NCBI RefSeq assembly: GCF_029937755.1 | Contig: NZ_JAPYPG010000011.1 | Span: 1 to 64,000, forward strand | DNA length: 64,000 nucleotides | Direction of reading: 5' to 3' | From: Henriciella sp. | GTDB lineage: Bacteria; Pseudomonadota; Alphaproteobacteria; Caulobacterales; Hyphomonadaceae | Shown: positions 1-10,045 of the stretch, piece by piece | Layout of the letters: the number at the start of each line of letters is the position of its first letter | Numbering within the stretch: the first letter of the stretch is position 1 | The notes under the pieces: model-generated | What the model saw: the letters and a program-made list of their open reading frames with translations, nothing else | What the model was told of the DNA's origin: nothing | Databases searched by the model: none | Made by a program: the position numbers and the translations under genes

Positions 1-128
1 TGTGCGGAAGCGGCGCCCGGGCCACCATTGCCGCCTCGCAGCTCATGCGGAAGGGCTTCTCGAACGTCGATGTCTATATCGGCTCGATGAAGGCGTGGAG
101 CGCAGCGGGAAAGCCGACCACCAGCTGA
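1..128 (+). CDS. Rhodanese-domain protein, C-terminal fragment (cut by window start)
   Basis: The reading frame is already open at base 3 and ends at TGA 126-128, giving about 41 residues. They begin with the rhodanese active-site loop C-G-S-G-A-R-A, whose Cys would carry the persulfide, followed by the usual helix and a final strand ending in W-S-A-A-G-K-P. Rhodaneses transfer sulfane sulfur between thiol acceptors. The full length and any fused domain (for example a metallo-beta-lactamase persulfide dioxygenase) lie outside the window. It is followed 58 nt later by a CsoR-family regulator, a pairing known from sulfide and persulfide detoxification loci. The motif is convincing; the exact type of rhodanese is unknown. 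Confidence 0.75.
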   Translation, partial: CGSGARATIAASQLMRKGFSNVDVYIGSMKAWSAAGKPTTS

Positions 129-164
129 CCGGGCTCGAAATTCCCCGCAGCCACCATATATCGA

Positions 165-180
165 TACCCGCTACGGGGTA
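165..180 (+). promoter_or_regulatory. Candidate CsoR-type operator (TACCC-N6-GGGTA)
   Basis: A perfect inverted repeat, TACCC at 165-169 and GGGTA at 176-180, lies 6 nt before the csoR-like ATG and covers the region where the ribosome would bind. CsoR/CstR-family repressors bind G/C-tract palindromes of this general form, so autoregulation is the simplest reading. The site also lies between the rhodanese stop and the regulator, so it might control only the regulator. No footprint data; inferred from motif and position. Confidence 0.5.
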
Positions 181-186
181 CTCTTC

Positions 187-462
187 ATGAAAACTGACAC
201 CAAGGACGCCGCAATCAGGAGACTGGCCCGGATCGAGGGCCAGGTCCGCGGCATATCGAAGATGGTGGCGGAAGATCGCTACTGCATCGACGTGATCCGC
301 CAGGTCCAGGCGATCAAGGCGGCCCTCTCCGGCCTCGAACAGGTCGTGCTGGAGGATCACATCGATACATGTGTGGCAGACGCCCTGACCTCAGAGGATG
401 CCGAAGACCGGCGCGCGAAGGTCGATGAACTCGTCGCCGTTCTCGGCGGCCGCAAGAAGTAG
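187..462 (+). CDS. CsoR/RcnR/CstR-family metal- or persulfide-sensing repressor
   Basis: This 91-residue all-helical DUF156 protein carries the family core from residue 10 (R-R-L-A-R-I-E-G-Q-V-R-G-I) and the sensing residues Cys33, His58 and Cys62. The 25 and 4 residue spacings match the Cys-His-Cys copper site of CsoR. Such proteins are tetrameric repressors that leave DNA on binding Cu(I) or, in CstR, when two Cys become persulfide-linked. The upstream rhodanese hints at sulfur sensing, whereas the retained His favours copper, so the inducer is unresolved. The ATG at 187 is the only sensible start. A candidate operator overlaps its ribosome-binding region. Confidence 0.85.
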   Translation: MKTDTKDAAIRRLARIEGQVRGISKMVAEDRYCIDVIRQVQAIKAALSGLEQVVLEDHIDTCVADALTSEDAEDRRAKVDELVAVLGGRKK

Positions 463-526
463 GCCTTTCGGACGACTTCGGTCGCCAGCTTCTCTCTTCC
501 CAAATCAACGGCATAGCGACAGGCAC

Positions 527-558
527 AAAAAAGGCGGCGCCCTTGTGAGCGCCGCCTT
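527..558 (-). terminator. Intrinsic terminator of katG (minus strand)
   Basis: A perfect 10-bp stem (531-540 with 549-558), an 8-nt loop and an A run at 527-532 on the plus strand give a GC hairpin followed by a U run on the minus strand. It lies about 40 nt past the katG stop. There is no T run on the plus side, so it should end katG transcription rather than csoR transcription. Confidence 0.85.
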
Positions 559-598
559 CTGATGTCTGGCTGCGGCGGGGCCCTCCCCGCCGGTCAGC

Positions 599-2911
<2,313 letters not shown>

Positions 2912-3015
2912 CTATGGCTTAGCGCCACAGCGCGAACAGGGTCTGAGGTGGGCCGCCATGGCCCCTGCAGCAACCACCGCAGACGGGACTATCCACGGAA
3001 AGTTTTGTAATGCCG

Positions 3016-3483
3016 CTAGCCGAGGGCCAGCTCCATGAAGACCGAATGCGGGTCATCGACATAGCCCTCGAAGGGGCCGCGATAGGTAAAGCCGGCGCGT
3101 TCATAAAGCTTGCGGGCCGGATAGAAGGTGTCCTGGCTGCCGGTTTCCAGCAGCAGGCGTGTGTAATAGCGCGCACGCGCCTCGGCGATGATATGGCTCA
3201 GCATTCGCTGGCCAAGCCCGCCTTTCCGGAACTGGGCCACGGTATGCATCGACTTGATCTCGCCTGACTTTCCGTCCGAGAGCGCCTTCAGCGCGCCGCA
3301 GCCGATCAGCAGACCGTTCTCGCGCATTTCCCAAACGGTCATCTGCGGGGTCTTCAGCCCATCAATCAGCAACGCATGCGAGCTTTCCGGCGGGGTCGTC
3401 TCGAGCATCAGGGCCTTGTGTGCCTCGATCAGGCTCGTGAATTCCTCAGCATCAAGGTCGGCCAGCTCAATAATGACGCTCAT
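3016..3483 (-). CDS. GNAT family N-acetyltransferase (YsnE-like)
   Basis: This 155-residue protein has the GNAT acetyl-CoA loop Q-F-R-K-G-G-L-G-Q-R-M-L (about residues 85-96) and the C-terminal pattern A-R-K-L-Y-E-R-A-G-F typical of the fold. The ending G-P-F-E-G-Y-V-D-D-P-H-S-V-F-M-E resembles the YsnE subgroup. The acceptor is unknown. The ATG at 3483 is preferred; a TTG six codons upstream is also in frame and neither has a strong ribosome site. It is transcribed alone. Confidence 0.85.
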   Translation of the reverse strand: MSVIIELADLDAEEFTSLIEAHKALMLETTPPESSHALLIDGLKTPQMTVWEMRENGLLIGCGALKALSDGKSGEIKSMHTVAQFRKGGLGQRMLSHIIAEARARYYTRLLLETGSQDTFYPARKLYERAGFTYRGPFEGYVDDPHSVFMELALG

Positions 3484-3634
3484 GGCGTCAATGTCGCGCA
3501 AGGGAGAGGCACGTCAAGATAATCTCGACGACCTCATGGGGCATGCGTTCATCCAGCGCTCATGCAGACCTCGATAAGCTCTTGCGAAGACAGCAAAAAA
3601 CAGCAAGTCTGGAGACATGGTGAGGGGGCAAGGG

Positions 3635-4117
3635 ATGAAACTGAGGGCTGGCACGGGCGCTATCGCACTAAGCGTTCTGGCGGGATGCACGACCGCCGAA
3701 CTCGAGGCGATTTCCGCCGGACTCAGCCAGGGCATGGCCGAAGCCGCCTACACATCGTCCTATAACAATACGTCCGCCCCTTACGGCCCCTCGGCCTATG
3801 GCTATTCCGGGCCCTACTGGTCACCGAACACGTTCAGTAGCTATGGCGGCTGGCCATCGAGCTACTCCTATGGCGACTGGGTCGGCTACGGCCAGTGCCG
3901 CAACACCGGCTCATTCTATACCTGCGACACCAATGGCGATGGCTATGCCGACATGTACGGCAACACCGATGACGGCTCTTATGCCTCATCCTCCCTGCGC
4001 GTGAACGGGCGCGGCGAGGCCTTTACCTGGGGCTCCGATTGCGGTTGCTGGGAACGCAACCGCGCCTATGACGGCCCGCGCCAACCAGACGAGGTCGTGA
4101 TTTACGATGGCGATTAG
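3635..4117 (+). CDS. Putative lipoprotein rich in Tyr, Gly and Ser with an EF-hand-like loop
   Basis: This 160-residue protein starts at the ATG behind GGGGGCAAGGG. A short signal sequence ends in the lipobox L-A-G-C, Cys18, so it should be a lipoprotein. The middle is rich in Tyr, Ser, Gly and Pro with low complexity. Near the C-terminus D-T-N-G-D-G-Y-A-D reads as an EF-hand-type calcium loop (acidic or polar residues at alternating positions), followed by two Cys in D-C-G-C-W. I do not recognise a named family. An in-frame GTG-preceded start six codons upstream is less likely. Neighbouring genes give no functional clue. Confidence 0.75.
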   Translation: MKLRAGTGAIALSVLAGCTTAELEAISAGLSQGMAEAAYTSSYNNTSAPYGPSAYGYSGPYWSPNTFSSYGGWPSSYSYGDWVGYGQCRNTGSFYTCDTNGDGYADMYGNTDDGSYASSSLRVNGRGEAFTWGSDCGCWERNRAYDGPRQPDEVVIYDGD

Positions 4118-4150
4118 GAACTGTCCGCCCGTTCAGGCGCTTGCATCGCG

Positions 4151-4705
4151 ATGAAACGCTGGATCAGTTTCTTGCGCGGGGTGAATGTCGGTGGCGGAAA
4201 CCGCCTGCCGATGAAGGAGTTCCGTGCCGTGCTCGAAGAGGCCGGCTACGAGAATGTCGAGACCTATATCCAGAGCGGCAATATCGTCTTCGACTCAAGC
4301 CATGAGAATTACTGGGACGTCTCCAGCGACCTCACCGAACTGCTGCGCGAGCATTTCGACATTACGCCGCGCGGCCATGTCTACGCGCCGACGGACCTCA
4401 AGCGGATGATCCAGCTCAACCCCTTCCGCGAGGAGGGTTTGGAAACACCGAAAACGGTCCACTTCTTTTTCCTGTCGGAGCCCGCCAAGGACGCCGACCT
4501 CGCCGCGCTGGAAGAATTGAAGGCGCACAATGAAGCCTTCGAACTGACCGACGAGGCTTTCTACTTGCTGGCCCCGGATGGCATCGGCCGCTCGAAGCTG
4601 GTCGAGAAGCTGGACCGGACGCTCGGCGTTCCGATGACGGGCCGCAACATGCGCACCGTCTACAAGGTCGCGGCACTGGCGGGCCTCGAGGTCGAGGACA
4701 TCTAG
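4151..4705 (+). CDS. DUF1697 family protein
   Basis: This 184-residue protein has the DUF1697 signature near the N-terminus (F-L-R-G-V-N-V-G-G-G-N followed by M-K-E-F and Y-I-Q-S-G-N-I-V-F). It is a cytoplasmic protein of unknown biochemical function found widely in bacteria. The length is normal for the family. The 3' end overlaps the convergent thioredoxin-fold gene by 4 bp, and no ribosome site is obvious before the ATG. The family call is confident; the function is not known. Confidence 0.9.
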   Translation: MKRWISFLRGVNVGGGNRLPMKEFRAVLEEAGYENVETYIQSGNIVFDSSHENYWDVSSDLTELLREHFDITPRGHVYAPTDLKRMIQLNPFREEGLETPKTVHFFFLSEPAKDADLAALEELKAHNEAFELTDEAFYLLAPDGIGRSKLVEKLDRTLGVPMTGRNMRTVYKVAALAGLEVEDI

Positions 4706-5085
4706 GCGGTGTCCAGCTTCGCTTTCATCTTCTTGTTCTCCTTGAACATCTCCGTCATCGCGTTGAACACGCCCTCCTCATAATAGGTTAGCAGTGGCAG
4801 CGTCTTGCGATTGATATCGAACGCTTCAGCATAGTGGTCGATCACCGTGTCGCTGTCGGACATGTACTGGTCCGGCCCGGTTTCAACGGCGGGAAAGCTC
4901 GATTCCGTGCCGGACTTCTTGAGGATCTTTTTTGCCTCATCGTAGGCAGGCGTCCCCTCTTCCACGACCTCGAAGCGAAAGCGGTCAGCCAGGCCGGCTT
5001 CGGCGAGGAAGATGCGGAATTTCAGGCTGAACGGGCAATCGAGCTTCAGGATCACGCGGGGTGTAAAATCATCGGATTGCGGCAT
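4702..5085 (-). CDS. Glutaredoxin/GST N-terminal-like thioredoxin-fold protein
   Basis: This 127-residue protein begins V-I-L-K-L-D-C-P-F-S-L-K-F-R-I-F-L, a strand followed by a C-P-F-S active-site-like turn as in glutaredoxins and GST N-terminal domains. It continues with the cis-Pro region S-S-F-P-A-V-E-T and an S-D-S-D-T-V-I-D glutathione-site-like loop. The helical GST C-terminal domain is absent; only a short Lys-rich helix follows. It may bind glutathione or reduce disulfides, but this is inference from fold. It converges with the DUF1697 gene. Confidence 0.7.
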   Translation of the reverse strand: MPQSDDFTPRVILKLDCPFSLKFRIFLAEAGLADRFRFEVVEEGTPAYDEAKKILKKSGTESSFPAVETGPDQYMSDSDTVIDHYAEAFDINRKTLPLLTYYEEGVFNAMTEMFKENKKMKAKLDTA

Positions 5086-5223
5086 GATTAGCTCCTTGCG
5101 CTTTCAGAAGAGACTCTCCGCACGCCTGTCTTGTTCCCACAGAATGCGTGTCAGTGCGCCTTGCGACTCAATCTGACAGGCCATTCATGCCCCAGTCAGG
5201 TGGAACTCATTAACCTGGGCACC

Positions 5224-5946
5224 ATGACACATTCCGCAAAGCAAACGATGAGCGGCCGGAAGACGCGTGGATGGAAACGGGTTGGCGCGATGCTCGGCAT
5301 CTTCTCTGCCGGCCTTCTGGCGACCGGCTGTGTGAGCGGCTACGGCTATTATGACGACCCGTACTATTACGATGACGGGTATTATGAAGAGGGCTATTAC
5401 GCGCCCGGCTACTATTCCGACCCGCAATACGGCTACAGCCGTAGTGAGGTCTATATCTACCCGAACACCCGCCAGTACACCCATGACCGCAACAGGCATC
5501 GCGGCAAGGCCAAGGGTGACCGGCATCACCGCGGAGATCGACATCATCGTGGAGATCGCCACCAGAGGGGTGACCGCCACCACAGGGGAGACCGCGACAG
5601 AGGGGATCGGGGTGACCGCCACCGCGACCCGCGCCATACCGGCCACCGCAGAGACCGTGATGGAGACCGGCGCGGCTGGAACAATCAGGGCCGTCGCGGC
5701 GATGACGGCCATCGCGGCCAGGGGCACCGCTCCGACCGTTCAGATGCCAATAACCGGCGAGACAGGGGCGACAACCGCCATCGGGGCCGGCGTGACCGGG
5801 CCGATGGCAACCAGCAGTCGCGTCCGCCCCGCCAGCGGTCTCAGCAGGCCCGAAGCCAGCAGAACGAGCGTCAGCGCAGGAGCCAGCGCGGCAAGGAAGA
5901 GCTGCGCGGCAACCGGAGCATCACCAAGCCGACACATCATCAGTAA
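5224..5946 (+). CDS. Putative lipoprotein: Tyr/Asp-rich region and GDRHHR repeats
   Basis: About 240 residues. A signal sequence (M-L-G-I-F-S-A-G-L-L-A-T-G-C) ends in a lipobox Cys. It is followed by a stretch dominated by Tyr and Asp, then a very basic C-terminal half made of Arg, His, Asp and Gly. Four perfect-length 18-bp units at 5515-5586 encode G-D-R-H-H-R variants. The last 100 residues are Arg/Gln/Ser-rich. Low-complexity charge blocks like this suggest a surface or periplasmic binding role (metal by His, or polyanions by Arg), but no family is recognised. The start is uncertain; ATGs at 5224 and 5248 are both possible and neither has a strong ribosome site. Confidence 0.7.
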   Translation: MTHSAKQTMSGRKTRGWKRVGAMLGIFSAGLLATGCVSGYGYYDDPYYYDDGYYEEGYYAPGYYSDPQYGYSRSEVYIYPNTRQYTHDRNRHRGKAKGDRHHRGDRHHRGDRHQRGDRHHRGDRDRGDRGDRHRDPRHTGHRRDRDGDRRGWNNQGRRGDDGHRGQGHRSDRSDANNRRDRGDNRHRGRRDRADGNQQSRPPRQRSQQARSQQNERQRRSQRGKEELRGNRSITKPTHHQ

Positions 5947-5968
5947 GTCTGTTGGAAGCCGGTAGGCC

Positions 5969-6613
5969 TTATCCGGCGAGGCCGAGAATTTCGGCGCGCA
6001 GCTCCGGCAGGCCCCAGCCCTTCTCGGCAGACGTCACGCGGATGACCGGGTGGGCAGCCGCCCGCTTGGCCAGCACCGCCTCGACCTTGGCCTTCGTGTT
6101 GTCGGCCTCGGTCTTCTTGATCTTGTCGGCCTTGGTCAGCACGACCTGGTAGGTGACCGCTGAGGAATCCAGCATGTCCATCACCTCGGTATCGGTGTCC
6201 ATGATCCCGCGGCGGCTATCGATCAGCAGGAAGACACGGCGGAGATTCACCCGCCCCCGCAGGTAGCGCAGCGTCAGACGCTGCCATTCCTGCGCCTGCG
6301 TGCGCGAGACCTTGGCATAACCGAAGCCCGGCAGGTCGACGAGCCACATCCGGCCTTCGCCAAGATCGAAGTAATTGAGCTCCCGCGTCCGGCCCGGCTC
6401 CGAAGAGGCGCGCGCCAGGTTCTTGCGGTTGAGCAGCCCGTTGATCAGCGAGGACTTGCCGACATTCGAGCGCCCGGCAAAGGCGATCTCCGGCCGGTCG
6501 GCCTCCGGAAGCTGTGAGAGTGCGGCGGCGCCGAGCACGAAGTCGCAAGGCCCCGCGCACAGCACGCGCGCAGCCTCCAGCGTTTCTTCGTCAAACTCGG
6601 GTGTCTCGCTCAC
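5969..6613 (-). CDS. engB: Ribosome biogenesis GTP-binding protein EngB (YihA/YsxC)
   Basis: This 214-residue TrmE-Era-like GTPase acts in 50S subunit assembly. It has the P-loop G-R-S-N-V-G-K-S at 47-54, G3 D-L-P-G at 93-96 and G4 T-K-A-D. Its start codon directly abuts the yidC stop, so it is the last gene of the rpmH-rnpA-yidC-engB run, an order common in alphaproteobacteria. The length is normal. Confidence 0.97.
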   Translation of the reverse strand: MSETPEFDEETLEAARVLCAGPCDFVLGAAALSQLPEADRPEIAFAGRSNVGKSSLINGLLNRKNLARASSEPGRTRELNYFDLGEGRMWLVDLPGFGYAKVSRTQAQEWQRLTLRYLRGRVNLRRVFLLIDSRRGIMDTDTEVMDMLDSSAVTYQVVLTKADKIKKTEADNTKAKVEAVLAKRAAAHPVIRVTSAEKGWGLPELRAEILGLAG

Positions 6614-8452
6614 TCAAGCGTCTTCCTTCTTGCGGCCCAGCAGGCGCCCGATGAGCTTGTCGAGCTCGGTCTCGACGCCATTGCGCCGCATGATGAAGTA
6701 TTGCTGGATCAGCGACAGGGTGTTCGACCACACCCAGTAGAGCACGAGGCCCGCGGCAAACCCGGCAAAGACGAACATGAAGATGAGCGGCAGGAAGCGC
6801 ATGATCATCTTCTGCGTCGGATCGGTCGGCGGCGGCGACAGCGCCTGGATGGCGGTCATGGTGACGCCGTAGAGGATCGGCAGGATGCCAATGCCAAGCA
6901 CCAGGCCGATGATCGGGAGCGCCTTGATGTCAGCTGCTGCCCAAGGCAGCAGGCCGAACAGGTTGCCGATCGCCGTCGGGTCTGGCGAGGACAGGTCGCT
7001 GATGTACCAGAAGGGCGCGTGGCGCATCTCGATGGTGACGTAGAGCACCTTGTAGAGCGCGAAGAAGACAGGGATGGTCAGCAGGATCGGGATACACCCG
7101 GCAATCGGGTTCGCCTTTTCGCGCTGGTAGAGCTTCATGACCTCCTGCTGGCGGCGCTGCGGATCGGCGGCAAAGCGCTCCTGGATCTCCTTCATCGGTT
7201 CGGCGAGCTTCTTCATCTTCGCCATCGACTTGTAGGACTGGTTGTAGAGCGGGACGAGCGGCAGGCGCACGAGCACGGTCAGCGCGAGAATGGCGAGACC
7301 GAAGGTGCCGAGGTTCTGTTCCAGCCAGTAAAGCAGCGAGAAGAGCGGCTTGGTGATGTAGTAGAGGATATTGCCCCAGTCGATCGCATCCTCGAAGCGC
7401 GGCAGGCCGGCCTCCTCGTAATTCTTGAGGACGGTGTATTCCTTCGCGCCGGAGAAAATGCGGTTTTCCGACGTGATTGTCTCGCCCGGCTCAAGGACCC
7501 GTCCGGCGCCGGTGGCCGTAACCTGGAAGACGGCGCCGCTTTCGCGCGACAGGCGCTGATAGCGTCCGGCGAACTCGTAGTCCTGCTCGGGGATGAGCGA
7601 TGTCATCCAGTATTTGTCGGTAAAGCCGAGCCAGCCACCCTCGGACGCACGGCGCACGCCCTGGTCATCGGCCTTCTTCAGGCCCTTGCCCTTTTCGAGG
7701 TTCTTGTAGTTGCGCCAGGTCAGTTCGCTGTCGAACACGCCGAGCAGGCCCTGGTGGGCCATGCCGGATGTGCGCGAGGAGCCGGGGTCTGTCGCATCCA
7801 GGAATTCTTTCCACTCGCCATGGCGGCGGATGGAGCCGAGCGGGGCCAGCGTGCGGGTTTCGCTGCCTGTATTGGTGATGCGGTCGGTGAAGGTGAACAT
7901 GTAGTTCTCGTCGACGTGCACCGTCCGTTCGATCGAGACACCATTGCCCTCATAGGTCATGGTCAGCGGGGAGTCCGTGCTCAGTGTACGGTTCCCCTCC
8001 ACCTGCCAGCGCGTGGCAGGCCCGGCGACCGGCGTATTCCCGTCAAACCAGTACCAGCCGGCATAATAGCCATACTGCGCATTGGTCGGGCGCAGCAGGC
8101 GAAGCTCGTTGACCTTCTCGACCGTGGTGTAGTGATCTTTCAGCTGCAGGTCATCGAGAAGCCCGCCGGTGAGACGGATCGAGCCACTGACGCGGTCGCC
8201 GTCGAACCCGACACGCGGATTGGCGTCCAGCGCCTCCTCGACGGAGGGCGCGAGTTCGATGGCGGGCTGGCTTTCGTCGATCGTGCCCGGCTCGACGCCG
8301 GCCTTCTGCTGCTCGGCCTGCTCCTGGGCTTCCAGGCGCTCCTGCTGCTCCGGATTGACGATGAAGGCCTGATAGCCAAACACGAAAGCAATCATCAGCA
8401 CCATCGCGATGATGAAGTTTCGCTGGTCCTGCGGGTCCATCCCCTGGTTCAT
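6614..8452 (-). CDS. yidC: Membrane protein insertase YidC
   Basis: This 612-residue insertase has the N-terminal membrane segment (about residues 12-28), a large periplasmic beta domain and the conserved C-terminal five-helix core starting near residue 365 (L-F-S-L-L-Y-W-L-E-Q). It inserts proteins alone or with SecYEG. The core retains the family Arg in L-V-R-L-P-L and the C-terminal basic tail. The start is the first ATG; another lies four codons on. A terminator-like hairpin sits in the 37-nt gap after rnpA, so yidC may need its own promoter or depend on readthrough. Confidence 0.97.
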   Translation of the reverse strand: MNQGMDPQDQRNFIIAMVLMIAFVFGYQAFIVNPEQQERLEAQEQAEQQKAGVEPGTIDESQPAIELAPSVEEALDANPRVGFDGDRVSGSIRLTGGLLDDLQLKDHYTTVEKVNELRLLRPTNAQYGYYAGWYWFDGNTPVAGPATRWQVEGNRTLSTDSPLTMTYEGNGVSIERTVHVDENYMFTFTDRITNTGSETRTLAPLGSIRRHGEWKEFLDATDPGSSRTSGMAHQGLLGVFDSELTWRNYKNLEKGKGLKKADDQGVRRASEGGWLGFTDKYWMTSLIPEQDYEFAGRYQRLSRESGAVFQVTATGAGRVLEPGETITSENRIFSGAKEYTVLKNYEEAGLPRFEDAIDWGNILYYITKPLFSLLYWLEQNLGTFGLAILALTVLVRLPLVPLYNQSYKSMAKMKKLAEPMKEIQERFAADPQRRQQEVMKLYQREKANPIAGCIPILLTIPVFFALYKVLYVTIEMRHAPFWYISDLSSPDPTAIGNLFGLLPWAAADIKALPIIGLVLGIGILPILYGVTMTAIQALSPPPTDPTQKMIMRFLPLIFMFVFAGFAAGLVLYWVWSNTLSLIQQYFIMRRNGVETELDKLIGRLLGRKKEDA

Positions 8453-8480
8453 GTCGTCTTGTCCGTGATCTTTACATACT

Positions 8481-8507
8481 AAAAAAGGGTCAGGCCGTGC
8501 CCGACCC
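8481..8507 (-). terminator. Terminator-like hairpin overlapping the rnpA stop, ahead of yidC
   Basis: On the minus strand a 9-bp stem with one mismatch (8499-8507 with 8487-8495), a 3-nt loop and six U (8481-8486) form a standard intrinsic terminator. The stem includes the rnpA stop codon (8490-8492). It could reduce yidC-engB transcription relative to rpmH-rnpA. Confidence 0.7.
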
Positions 8508-8873
8508 CTGTCTCAAGGATGCCGCGAGGCTTATCAGCGCGCTTTCCATATCGTCAAGCAAGCGCTGCCAGTCGATCCCGGCCGTATCCATGCGGGCGAT
8601 GAAGACATAGTCGGCCCCCGGTACGCCGAGACGCGGCAGAAGCTCGCGGGCAGCCGCCTTGAGCCGGCGCCGGGCCCTGTTGCGCTTCACGGCATTGCCG
8701 GTCTTCTTGGTAGCGGTGAAACCCTCGCCGATATGCAGCCTGTCATCCCCGCGCAGGCGCGCCTGGATGACGAGGCCCTTCCGGCGCTCGGACAATCCGC
8801 CGCGCACAAAAAGAAACTGAGGCCGCACGGTGAGCCGTACGACCTCAGCTTTGGATTCGTCTGTCCTTGCCAT
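8490..8873 (-). CDS. rnpA: Ribonuclease P protein component
   Basis: This 127-residue basic protein binds the RNase P RNA and helps mature the 5' ends of tRNA precursors. The RNR signature is clear in K-R-N-R-A-R-R-R-L-K. The internal ATG at 8873 is chosen because residues 1-31 of the longer frame have no RnpA character, though starts inside the rpmH-rnpA spacer are known in some bacteria. The gap to rpmH is 34 nt. Confidence 0.95.
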   Translation of the reverse strand: MARTDESKAEVVRLTVRPQFLFVRGGLSERRKGLVIQARLRGDDRLHIGEGFTATKKTGNAVKRNRARRRLKAAARELLPRLGVPGADYVFIARMDTAGIDWQRLLDDMESALISLAASLRQGSGTA

Positions 8874-8907
8874 GGGGGTCACCCCATCAGGCGCAGCAAA
8901 AGCGCGC

Positions 8908-9042
8908 TCAGGCAGAGAGTCTCTTGCGGCCCTTGGCGCGACGGCGGGCGAGCACCTTGCGGCCATTCTTGGTGGCCATGCGGGAGCGGAAGCCGTGGCG
9001 GCGTGCGCGCTTCAGGCGGCTGGGCTGAAATGTACGTTTCAT
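8908..9042 (-). CDS. rpmH: 50S ribosomal protein L34
   Basis: This 44-residue, Arg/Lys-rich protein matches L34 throughout (M-K-R-T-F-Q-P-S and [16 protein letters not shown]). It is a structural component of the large ribosomal subunit and the first gene of the rpmH-rnpA-yidC-engB cluster. The frame stays open upstream, but only the ATG at 9042 gives the canonical beginning. Confidence 0.99.
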   Translation of the reverse strand: MKRTFQPSRLKRARRHGFRSRMATKNGRKVLARRRAKGRKRLSA

Positions 9043-9212
9043 GGGCTTACGCCTTGATTGTGTTATTGACCGAATTCGGAAACCGCGGCTGATACAGCCA
9101 CAGACCAGCCGGGTCAAGGCTGTGATGCCAGTCTCCGGCACTCACGCGAGTGTGATGGCGTTGTGCCGCGACGTGACGTGTTTTGCAAGCCGGTCACGTC
9201 TATATCGCGGGC

Positions 9213-10007
9213 ATGATGACACCATCGCTCGCCTCCTTTTCGCCGTTACGCATTGCGCTTGTCCTGCTGGCCTTCGCCCTCTCCGGCGCAGCTGCTCACG
9301 CCAAAGCAGGCGAGGTCTCGCATGATGGCTGGGGCGCGCTTCTGGAGCGCTATGTCGTGGCCAGCGAGGACGGGGTGAACCGGGTGGACTATGCCGCGCT
9401 GAAGGACAGCCGCGCCGACCGCGACCAGCTCAACCGCTACATTGCCCAGTTCGCCGGTCTCGATTTCTCCACCCTGTCGCGCGACGAACAATTCGCCGCC
9501 TGGGCCAATCTCTATAATGCAGTGACGGTGCGCTACATCGTGAACACGTATCCGAGATCCACGATCAAGCCTTGGTACTCGACCGGGCCGTGGAAGAAGA
9601 TCACCGTCACGGCCAATGGCGGGGAGATTTCGCTCGACGGCATCGAACATGATGTGCTGCGGGTGGAATGGTCGGACGATCCACGCCTGCACTATGCCAT
9701 CAACTGTGCCTCCTATGGCTGTCCAAACCTGCGCCGGGACCCATGGCGGGCCGCGACGCTGGACGAGGATCTGGACGCCGCCGCCCGCGCCTATATCAAC
9801 CATCCACGCGGCGTGACCGTGCTCAGGCGCGGGCTTCGCGTCTCCTCCATCTATGACTGGTTCCGCGAGGATTTCGGTGGCAGCGAGGCGGGTGTCATTG
9901 CCCATCTCCTCGACTATGCCGACCCGGCACTGGCCGATGAGATCCGCGCAAACCCGGATATCCGCGATCATGAATATGACTGGTCGCTCAATGATACAGA
10001 CCAGTAA
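9213..10007 (+). CDS. DUF547 domain protein, exported
   Basis: About 264 residues with a signal peptide ending near A-L-S-G-A-A-A-H-A. The DUF547 core is recognisable: F-A-A-W-A-N-L-Y-N-A-V-T-V, then H-Y-A-I-N-C-A-S-Y-G-C-P-N-L, and S-I-Y-D-W-F-R-E-D-F. The family has a cysteine-protease-like layout of conserved Asn, His and Cys, but no proven activity that I know of. Two adjacent ATGs (9213, 9216) are equivalent starts. It is 38 nt ahead of the TVP38 gene and may share its transcript. Confidence 0.85.
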   Translation: MMTPSLASFSPLRIALVLLAFALSGAAAHAKAGEVSHDGWGALLERYVVASEDGVNRVDYAALKDSRADRDQLNRYIAQFAGLDFSTLSRDEQFAAWANLYNAVTVRYIVNTYPRSTIKPWYSTGPWKKITVTANGGEISLDGIEHDVLRVEWSDDPRLHYAINCASYGCPNLRRDPWRAATLDEDLDAAARAYINHPRGVTVLRRGLRVSSIYDWFREDFGGSEAGVIAHLLDYADPALADEIRANPDIRDHEYDWSLNDTDQ

Positions 10008-10045
10008 GCGACGCGCAGAAGATATCCATGAAAGGAACCGGGCCC

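Noticed and set aside
4086..4150. EcfG promoter before the DUF1697 gene
   Set aside because: GGAAC with CGCT at N16 is a weak match, and the start would fall almost at the ATG.
5505..5640. Regular repeats that could suggest a CRISPR array
   Set aside because: Contiguous 18-bp coding repeats in frame with the lipoprotein; no spacers and no cas genes.
5351..5965. 204-residue Thr/Ala-rich ORF in another frame of the repeat lipoprotein
   Set aside because: Composition follows from frame-shifted GC repeats; no signal peptide or ribosome site.
6701..8482. 593-residue ORF antisense to yidC
   Set aside because: Arg/Asp/Gln-rich composition typical of antisense frames; yidC is unmistakable.
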